A stretch of DNA of 64,000 nt from Pictodentalium vernedei. Lineage: Eukaryota > Mollusca > Scaphopoda > Dentaliida > Dentaliidae. The notes under the pieces were generated by a model, which saw only the letters and a program-made list of their open reading frames with translations, had not been told where the DNA came from and made no database searches. The stretch lies in the NCBI GenBank assembly GCA_031216915.1, contig CM062290.1, forward strand, positions 379,608,718-379,672,717. Direction: 5' to 3'. Positions 50,201 through 61,200 of this stretch are shown here, one piece after another; positions within the stretch are counted from its first letter, which is position 1; the number at the start of each line of letters is the position of its first letter. A program made the translations under genes and the position numbers.

Positions 50201-53200
50201 GGGCAGTGGGTGAGATACACTGTCCCGACACCAGCGTGACACCAGTATCACTGGTGATCGTGCTTATTAACAGTGACACGAGTGCCTCGCTGGAATCAGG
50301 ACAGTTTGTTTTGCTTGATAAAATATAGCCTCCGGTTCCTACGGCACAGTGTCTGCACATTAGAGTTCGTGCTCTGTTTCGGACACGGGAAGATCTGCAA
50401 GCGTCCCACCGTAAGGAACAGGCGCCCTGGACAGGTTAAAACCACGCAGGGGGAATGTTGTTCGCAGTCAGCAATCAGTTGTTCTCAGCAATTATTCACT
50501 GAATTGAGCACTGTGTCACGCACGTTGCCTCATTCAGTGAAGCTTTGCTTGCTGTTCCGTTGTTTTATATTATAAATTCACAGCTAAGCGCGTACAGAAA
50601 AAAACACTCGTGCGCGGATCTCGACCCCCCCCCCCTCCCACTTTGGCCGGCCCGTATCCATATTACAGACAGACCAGAAGATAGTGTCGATTTTCAACAC
50701 GTCGCACCATCAGCATCGCCCACACCTCTCCTTGCTCACAGCAACGGTCGAAAAGAGGATGTATTTTATTACAAAGTCATCCATTGGTTAAGATCGACGA
50801 ACATTATCTGGGGAGCCAATTAGACGAGATATCCAGACAAGATAGCTAGAGTAGCACATAACGTTTGGTTAATGGAGTTCAACAATTGCTTGAGGAATCG
50901 TCCTGCCACATCCTAATGAATTTAGTCAACTCTAACAAGACCGTCAAAGTCACTGAGATAAAACAATCGGGACAGTAAGGATTGCTGCATTCAACGCTGT
51001 CGGCGTATGATGCTTTTTAACATATTTCTATTTTCAAGAAGACGAATTTCGTTGTCCAATTCGTTCCACATTAGTGGAAACGAGTGCAGTGGAAGCCTCT
51101 CCAGGGGTCGAGTCCTACTTCTACATGTACTTACACTCAAAAGCGTAGCCTGCCTAGTGTTTCTGTGGGTCTAGGTACTAACATAGGTTACAAAATCGCC
51201 AAATAAGGCTGAAAGATTAGATTTTTTCCAGTTGTAGATGAACAGAGCAGAGAAGCATGGAGTTTAAATAAGTCATTACTCTTTAGGATACGATCTTTAA
51301 TGAACAAAGGGTCAGTATGGGCATTGAATTGTTTGTTATTGATAATTCGAGGGTTCTTTTCGGCATTAACAGCAATCTGCTGATCGCTTTTGAGTTACCC
51401 CAGATTTGAATCTCATAAAGCAAGTGACTGTGTACGAGTGTGAAGTAAAGCGTTCTCAGAACAAGGATGCACCCAATATCCAAGGTATATGAGAGCGTGC
51501 AACATCCAGGGTATAAGCGCACGCGAAACATCGGGGGTATATGGTTTAAATGAAAGCTTTTCGCATTCACTCGCCCCGGTATAAAAATCGAACCAAAAAA
51601 CCTGAAAATAGTCAGAAATCTTATCAGATTTCCAACAATTCAATCATATTTTGCTGTTATAAATCAAATAGTCGAGTAATTAAATGAAACTACTAGAGAA
51701 AAATAAAATAAGAGCACATAGAACACATTGAAACTCAGGGGACGATATGTCAACAAAATACTGTTTATTCGTTTCCTTAACGACCCAGGGAATGTAACTC
51801 TATCTGTTGTCTTCTGCCTATATAAAAACAAAAAATATTCACGAATTTGTGCGGCTCGGTGTTTAACCTCCTGCACACTGATGTCGAAATATCTAAATGT
51901 CAGGTAGAAAAAAAATCCCATAATGCAACTAGAAATTTAACCAATTCAATCTCGTTTGACAGAGCTCATTGAGCTCTGTCAAACGAGATTGAATTGGTTA
52001 AATTTCTAGATACATTATGGGAAAATACAGCTTTCTGAAATTTTGGCATTTTGACATCAGAGTGAAAGGGGTTAAAACCCTACATCCAAGTATCATACAT
52101 TTTGGCGGAGGTACTTATAATGAATTGATTAAACTCTAAATCAGTCAAGATTTTTGGCTCCCAACTATAACCATTTTTCTATGTTTTCCTGTCGCTTAAA
52201 TTAGAGGCGGTTTTCCACAATTATCACTACAAACGCTGATTATGTGAAACGCACAGCTCCAAAGTTATGAACGATACAGCTTTCAAACTTCGTACATCGA
52301 TTTGCGATTATCTCAAGTCATGTCAACTGTTTTTGCTTCTATTTCGATTCTTGTTTAAAAGGCGAATTTTAATGTTCCCTGCAAACATTTTACATTCAAG
52401 CTCATTGTTCAGAGTATTCTTATGACATTTTGGAAATATAAACTCCAATAAAACCTTATCTAAGAATGTGTTGCCGTACTTGGACATTTCTAACGGTTAT
52501 AGCTAAACTCTGACGTGACATCATGGAGGGGTCATTGGTTAAAAAATAAAATCCATCGGATATTTATGGAATTTTAGTATTTTGTAGAGCTAACAATTAT
52601 CATACAAATATGTAATTTTAGATTTTCATTTGTTGTAAGTTTGACGTTTTTACGCCACTTCAAATTATGGGCCATTTGAGGTATTTTACTTTATAATTTC
52701 CAAGCCTACAGTCTTGAGAGATATAGCTTTGAAAACTTCGCGCATCGCCTTCCGGTTATTTTTTAGTCCTGTCGTCCGCTTTAACTTCTTGTAATTTCAA
52801 TCCTCGATTGGAAGAAGCCGGGTTTAAGTTTTGTGGAAAATATTTTAATTCCAAGCTCATTTTCAAGCATACCCTTAGGAAATGTTTCAAATATAATCAC
52901 CAATAAAAAACATACCTAAAAATGGATTGCCGTACTTGGAAATTTCCAAGCGTCATAACCGATGTGTGAGATGAAGTCATACTGTTAAAACTAGACGTCC
53001 TGTTATGAACGGTGCGCGTATCCAGGCTTAATTGCACGTAGGAATTGCGCGCGTGTGCCATATCGAATGGCATCCAAGCACGGCAGGTTCTCCTGGTTAC
53101 TCATAGCAAACACAGGCAATGTTTCTGCCAATGGAGCTCCGGGTTACCCATAGTCCATTGGCTGAAACATTGCTTCTGCACAGGCCACTGTGTACATAAG

Positions 53201-56200
53201 TTGATAGCCTCACTATGGTCATAACGCGTAGATTAACGCGCAGATTGAAGTGCTATTTTGTCAATGTGAATAAGAATGTGATCCAAGTATTCCTAAAGTG
53301 TATGTAAAATATGTGAATATTAGTTCATGAGGTTGGACTACCAAAAAATGGTAGGTACGCAGGGTAACATAAAATGACGTAAAACACGTCACAAATGACG
53401 TTAAATCAAGAAATCCAAAAGCAAGTGTTCTTTTATTTTTAAGCACTGCAAAAATACTAAAACAATTTTCATGAAAATCGAACACGTTCAATTGTTGGGA
53501 CATTAACGTCCAATTATATCACGAGTCAGTCACGCCTTAACTGCTAAAAAATTCCCGGAACAGTAACTCATTTTTAAAAATGTTTGTGTGAAAATTATAT
53601 TCTCAGCATTTCAGGAATGGGACTGTAACTGAAAAATTAAGAAAAAAAACGTAAAACACGTATCGCGGATCAAAGCTGACAACAGTTAAGGCGTTGATGG
53701 CAATTTCTTATGACCGGAAAAAGGTATGGGGCGTTTCAAAGCGGTGTCATTTACATCTACATGTACGTGGCAGCGAATGTTACAAAATTAGTCATTTCAG
53801 TGAAATCTGTCTGAAATGGCATAAAAGATGAAGTAATACCACGATGGTGTTTACATCGTATCTCCGTTATTTGAGGTCAGATTTTCAAACTTTTTTCAGC
53901 TTTGCATTTGGAATCATGGTCTCACAAAACTAAATATTTTCCCATAGGCGACCATTATAACGTTCAGGTGGAAAAAAATATGATCGCATCACTTTAATTT
54001 TGGCATTCAAATATCTCTGTCAAGTATAGCCCTTCAGACAACTTTTTCTGATCTGAAAACAGGGGGTCATGCAACAAATAAGAGAGAAAAACTGACACAA
54101 AGGGAAGTACCGGTCACGTGCACATATTTTTCAGGGAATTCCCTACAAAAACACACAAAAAGTAAATTGTATTTTTTAGGTCCAAAAGTCATCAAATCAC
54201 CCTCTTTTTTATCAGGAATATTCAACAATAATGCAAGATGTCAATAGAATGTTTCAAACTTTTATTGAAACAACGGATTTTCCCAAGGCTGTTTATTTTT
54301 AGAGATTGCGTCATTTCCGAGTGCAACATTTTAAGGCGGTTCACTCTAATTTCAATATTTAGTTCCGCAATACCTATAATCATCCCCAACCCCACCAAAG
54401 AGACATTATACCACTTCCATGAGATAAAAGAGTCACTTCTGCATTAGAATCCAACTTTTGGCTTTGGCTGAGTCAAAAACATGGAAAATTTGCTCTTTAA
54501 AGGAAAAGTGTCCAAACTTTGTCAAGTGGGCTTGAAAACTGGAATTGCCTCCAAAAGATTTTTCTATCCTGTTACTTTATAAATTAACTGAGAAGGATGA
54601 GAATTTACAGCTTTCTTTAAAAAACTACCCTGATCCCAAAATAAAACTAACATCTGCATCAGCACAAAATATTTTTAGAAAAAAATCTGTCTCATTTAAC
54701 CATACTGCAAGCAAAACAGTGTCCCAACCCCCATGGAACAATATGGATGTCAATTTTGTTTCCAAAACTGGGGATGCAGCTATATATTTCACCAATATGA
54801 GAGGACTCTACCAGTTTATCCTAACAACTGATGTCAAATTTTATTCCACCATCTGATGTAGTAAAATTTTGCCCTGAATAGGACCCCCCCGGTATGCCCC
54901 TTTTCATCAAAATATGTGATATAATTCATAATTTAATTGATATTGACCCAAAACAAACCTACTGTGATATGAACTTTCCCATCTGTAATAGTTTTTAAAT
55001 CACAGTCTGGCTTCTGAAGACATTTCACATTGTATTCATGAATATTTTGCAATTTTTGTAAAGGAAAAGCCTCAGTTTTCTCAGTAAAGGTACATGGAGC
55101 CATTGGTATGGCACTGACAAAACATAAAACAGTGTTTTTTTCCAAAAGAATGACGAATACCTGCTACTGTGATATCTCATAACACTGGTAAGATGCCTAA
55201 AACCATCAAATATTGATTCTATAGTGCTATGCTTATGCTGCAAGTTCCCATAAGTGCACTTTCATAACCTTTGTTTTAATCCCCACAGACACCCATTCTG
55301 GCAAAAAGATTGAAATTGTTGAAAACATGTTTCCAAAGAGGATGAATCAGACATTTGCTTCAAGAATATAGTGGTATTTGATGTTTAATATACTTGTGTG
55401 TGTGTGGGGGGGGGGGGGGGGGGGGCAGGGGGGAGGAGGGGTGAAAGTTAGTCAGCTGCCAATTATTGAAAATGTAGATCCAGGCAAGTGAAAAGCAAAG
55501 AAACACCATGTCTGATGAAGAGACAGACACACAGACAGGCAGACAAATAGGCTTGCAGTCACACATGTAGGAGGTCTACATGAGAGTACTGAATGGCATA
55601 CAATAAAAATTATAGTGGAAGAGCCAGGGCAAGGTTGTTAAATTGAAAAATAACTCAGTGGACCATGAGTGCTGAAGCCTCAAAGTAAATCATAAGAAAC
55701 TGAAAGTGTATGATACTAACTTCAGTCTCTAAAACATGCTGTTCAGTCTTTCCAAATGTTTATCATCAGCAGAAGGGTTAAATATGTGTGGGAGAGAGGA
55801 CTTGGTTCAGGGAAAGAGCAATATTTCACAACTGTCACTGTACATTTATGCTGTGTCAGGGGAACCATGGCAGCACTAGTACTAGACAACTATATTGGTA
55901 GCTATGCACAAATGCCATTCACTCACATTTGTTATTTTATTATGTTATTTTCCACTGTAGCCCCACCCCTTCCTCAAATTTGTGTTCCAATATACTCTTT
56001 CAATGAAGGAATTGTTTTCCAACATTTTGAAGAGCATAATATAGAAGAGAAAAACTTCTAAATAATAGTGAATAGAAGGGCAGTGTAGGTTTTCTGTCTG
56101 TGTTTGAATGATGATTTGGGAGGGGTTGGAAAATTTGGAATCCTCCCTGCCCCTAGAAATGTAAGGAGAAACCATGGTTTAAATAAATATGTCAATAGGG

Positions 56201-58210
56201 TAAGATAGGCTGTTAGTTAGCAGCTGCCAGAGGTTATAGTGTGCTCCTGGGGAATACACTTGCTCAAGATGTGAATTTTCTTGCATGAACAGCCCCAGTT
56301 TTGGAAATATATAGCTTTAATTGCTGACTGTGACAAAAATGTAACTTCTCAAAACAATAAAATGGTTTGGTAAGGTGTATGGTCCCCAAATAAATATTTA
56401 AATGTGAAATAATCCCCCAAAATAATAACTGAATCTGGTCTGGAAGCCAAAAAACATATTTCCTATAGGTCTCACAGAACTAAATATTTTCCCATAGGCG
56501 ACCATCATAACGTTCAGGTGGAAAAAAATATGATCGCATCACTTTAATTTTGGCATTCAAATATCTCTGTCAAGTATAGCCCTTCAGACAACTTTTTCTG
56601 ATCTGAAAACAGGGGGTCATGCAAGAAATAAGAGAGAAAAACTGACACAAAGGGAAGTACCGGTCACGTGCACATATTTTTCAGGGAATTCCCTACAAAA
56701 ACACACAAAAAGTAAATTGTATTTTTTAGGTCCAAAAGTCATCAAATCACCCTCTTTTTTTATCAGGAGTATTCAACAATAATGCAAGATGTCAATAGAA
56801 TATTTCAAACTTTTATTGAAACAACGGATTTCCCCAAGGCTGTTTATTTTTAGAGATTGCGTCATTTCCGAGTGCAACATTTTAAGGCGGTTCACTCTAA
56901 TTTCAATATTTAGTTCCGCGATACCTCGTGGCTATAAAATGTCCACTGAACTCCAAGTTCACTTAATTTCGATTTTATAGAGTGGAATTGGTTAAAATTT
57001 GACGTCTTCAGGCTATGGGGCTAAATTAACACAATACAGTTAACATATTCAGACAATATAAATACAAACATGACAATGTACCACTTCAGCTATTTCTTTA
57101 ACTGTGGAAGAACAGAAGAACAATGTTTTCAGGGAATTTGTAGCAGTTTGTATTCTCAGAAAATGGTAATCAAGTTGTGAAATAGTAACATGACGTAACG
57201 TCGTCACAAATGGCAAAAAACTTTAAATATTTTCCGACAACGTGACACCGCATGTAGTTATATATATTTTTTCCATCGGGAATAATGATGTAAATATAGG
57301 GATTGGCGGCGCTCAAAACAGAGGTCCATTGTGAGAAAGTAAAATGACGTAAACACGTTAAAAATGCCGTTAAATAAAAATATGAGGTTTCTATTTTTGG
57401 ACCTCTACAAGATACTGAAATTCCATGAAAATCCGAGGAACTGTAATTTTGGAGACATTGACAACTATTTTCTCGCTGGCTAGTTCGGCCGAATACGTAT
57501 TTTTCAGAAAGGTTTTTTTTCCGGAGATGGTACATGTATATCCAAAATTTCAAAAAAAGATAAGTCTGTGGAATAGCCTGAAATAAGGATTTTTACACTT
57601 TGTTTCTACTAAAATGTCCATTGAAATACAACTTCACTTTATTGCGATTTTATAGAGTGAAATTTATTTAATTCTGACGTTTCCAGGCCGTCGGGGTGTA
57701 TTAACGCAACACAATACAACATATTCCAAGAATCGAAATACAAATACGACAGTGAACCACTTCACCTCTTTCTTTTATCCCTTTACCTAATGTAACGACC
57801 AGCGCTCTTCTCAAAACTCGCAAATTAATTTCCATTAATCCCAGTAAATCACACTTTGGAAAGTAATAAACCTATTTCTTTAACCGTGGAGGAACTGTTA
57901 TACCCGGAATTTGCAGCACTTTGTATGCTCAGAAAATGGGAGGGTAGATTTGAAAATGTAAAACAACGTAAAAGCCTCGAAAATGACAAAATAACATTAA
58001 ATGTTTTCCGACAATGTGACGAAAGGTGATAGTGCACCACTTCAACTTCCCAATTAGCTATATGCATTTTGTCGTCCTGGAATATGTTGCAAATATAGGG
58101 ATTGGCGACTCAAAAAATAAGAGGATAAATGTGAGAATGTAAAATAACGTAAACACGTTAAAAATGACGTTAAATAAAAATACGAGGTGTCTATTCTTGA
58201 ACCTCTATAT

Positions 58211-58273
<63 letters not shown>

Positions 58274-61200
58274 TTTGTGTTTAAGGTCACATACTTATGC
58301 ATAACGGTTAATCACGACCGTGGCAGTTTTACGGGTTGGGGAAGCCGGAGTACGCGGAGAGAACCACCGAGCAACGACGAGCAGCTGCCAGCTCCCCAGC
58401 ATCGTAACTCCGCACTGCAGCACAGGCAGGGTTAGATTGGTTGAAGACATGCACACCATCGACGTGCAGTATGCCTTAGTACACTGCGTCATCGTGCCAC
58501 CATGTTGACAATTGGGGTTAAGTGCCTTGCCCAAGGACACAACGCGGGAGTCCGAATCGATCGCTCAGACGGTCACCCATCCGAGGACTAACCGGGCTCG
58601 ACGTTGCCTAACTTCGGTGATCTGTCGAGAACCGGTTAACGCAACGCCACCGCGTTCCCTTGGACCTCTATACCATACTGAAATTTCATGGGGTGGAACT
58701 GTAATGTTGGAAACATTGACACATAATTATGTTGCCACTGGCTAGTTCAGCCATATATGCCGAGAATTGTCAGGGATGCCAACACATTTTAGTTATTGTT
58801 CTTTTCTTCCGGAGATAGTGTATCCAAAATATTGCAGAAGTATAGCTCTTAAGAATAGCTGAACATAAGGCAAAATATAATGATTCGATGTAGATAGTGG
58901 AGATAATGGGGATGAATCTGAAAGCGAAGACTGAAGTCAAAACGAGAAAAAAAAATACGAAATTAAAAACAAACAAGAAAAAGAGAGAGAAAGAAATCGC
59001 TTACGAGTCAATATATCATTTCAGCTTCGTTGAATGATGTAACAGATCGCAGAACAAATCTCCAGGTATTTGCCCCATTCCAAGTGAAAGGTACCTGAAA
59101 AATTTAGGCGAAGATGTCGCTTCAGTTCCGCTTTATATTGTGAACTTTAATTTTGAAGTTTTTAGGCGCTCGGTCGGGTTTAACGGCATAGAGTTGACTA
59201 TGTTATGTCAACTGGTTATTTATTTATTTATTGAGGTTTAACGACACCTTAACAGCCGGTGACAGTTGTACGAGTATAAGACAGAGTACCCGTAGAGAAC
59301 CACCGAGCGACGACGAGCAGCTGCCAGCTCACCAACATCGTAACTCCACACTGTAGCACAGACAGGGTTAGATTAGTTGAAGACATGCGCACCATCGACG
59401 TGCAGTACACCTTAGTACATGGCATCATCGTGCTCCCGTGTGGACAATTCGGGTTAAGTGCACAAGGCGGGAGTCCGAACATATCGCTCAGACGGTCCCC
59501 ATCCAAAGACTAACCGGGCTCGATGTTTTACTTAACTTCGGTGATTTGACGAGAACCGGTTATCACAATGCCACCCAACCCCCCCCCCCCCCCCCCCCCC
59601 CCCCCCACACACACACGTGTCAACTGATTAAGAATGTGACTATCAATAAACTCAAGAATTCCTTCAGCTGTATGTAAAATATGAAAACAGTATCTCTTGC
59701 AGTTTCTATGGCTGGACTGTCACAAAATGGGAAGGTATTCAGGGTAGCATGTAAACTGTCAAACGTAACGTTAAATAAAACACACGGAAAGACGAGTTTG
59801 TTTTAATTTTTTGAACTCTACAAAATACTAAAAGTTCGTGAAAATCGGATGTATTCAAATTTTTTGGAGATTGAATCTTATGACGTCAATAATCAGTTGG
59901 GACTTTACGGTACATAATTCCCAAGGAAGGAAAACGTTTTCAGATATGTATTTTACGGATATTATACCCCCCCTCCCTCCCCCCTCCCACACACACACAC
60001 ACAACAGATGCACTGAAAAGAAAACAAGGAAAAAAAATACCTCAAAATTCGCATCGCTCACATCGCGGTTTGAAATTGAAAAAAATTAATGAGGCAGCCG
60101 ACATTTCTAAATTTTTAACTACGTTGTTCTGTCTATCAACAAATTAGATTTTAACACTTTCGTTACCGAAAGTGACTGTTGTCACCTATTTTATGATTGT
60201 TATCTAAACGTTCTGATACGCGCAGATCGAACCTACCACCTGATTAATTGTTGGTAAGGGCTCACAGAGCCCTTTCCAACAATTAACCAGATGATAGAGT
60301 TTCCAGTATGCCATAATTTTTATTAAACCTCCTCGCTTAAAGGCGTACATAGAGGTCCTCCATATATGGCTAAAGAGGGCGTAGGAGTGACAGGGTTAAT
60401 GAAAGATATCCAAAATGCCATGCATGAGAGATGAAGTAAAACGCCCGATGGGATTTACTTCATACGTCCGATATTTGAAGTCGCATTGCTTATTCTTTGT
60501 ATGGTTTAGGTACTCGCACAGTGCTCGCATCATGACCGACTATTTAAATTCTGAATCCACCACTGGCTTTGATATTTAGAACTAAACATCTACCTGTGAA
60601 CTGTTTTAGAGATGGAATGTACTTCTAATTGTGAGATTAAGTCTGAATGGCATTGCTATGTAACAATATTTCCGTTGTCAGACTGTCTGGCATTGCACGT
60701 TGAATATCAATAGGAAGATTACCTGTAGCTCATGCCATGGTTGCGTAGCAACCTGATTACGAGAAGACGAGGCTTCGTGTGAGATGCTGGTTTGTTAGCT
60801 CAGTAGGGAAAAGTTCTAACTTCTTTTTTTTATTCTTTAATTTCCCAGGGAATGGCATATTGGGTGTTGTCCACTCATTCACAATGTATTCCATGTGTTT
60901 ATTGCTCTATTCAGACGTTCTTACTTTAAATGTACTTATGTTGATGGTCGAAAAACATTGTACATTTATCGATTTCTCTAGTTACATCAGGCGAAATTGG
61001 TTACGATTAGCCATTGTGCAGAAAAATGTGACCGACCCTAAACACCAATAAATTAATAAACAATGTTGAAATACTGAAACGATAAAGAACCCACTATGAA
61101 ATTTTCTTCCACCTACACGTATGTTATTCTATTTATTTATTAGATATAATTTATTTTCCCAGAATTGCTCATTATCCAGCTCGGTTGATATGATTTCAAA

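Noticed and set aside
50545..50823. LINE reverse transcriptase start (AYRKKHSC)
   Set aside because: Only eight residues resemble the family; the rest of the frame is proline-rich low-complexity sequence.
54545..54856. 103-codon gene inside the CpG-poor insert
   Set aside because: No domain recognised and AT-rich composition allows such frames by chance; kept as part of the insert description.
53918..56926. LTR retrotransposon with 458-bp LTRs
   Set aside because: The repeats do not start TG and end CA, no primer-binding site or polypurine tract borders the interior, no gag or pol is present, and the outer flanks show no target duplication.
58545..58650. 5S rRNA gene
   Set aside because: Only the promoter region resembles 5S; the element continues into a SINE body with a target duplication.
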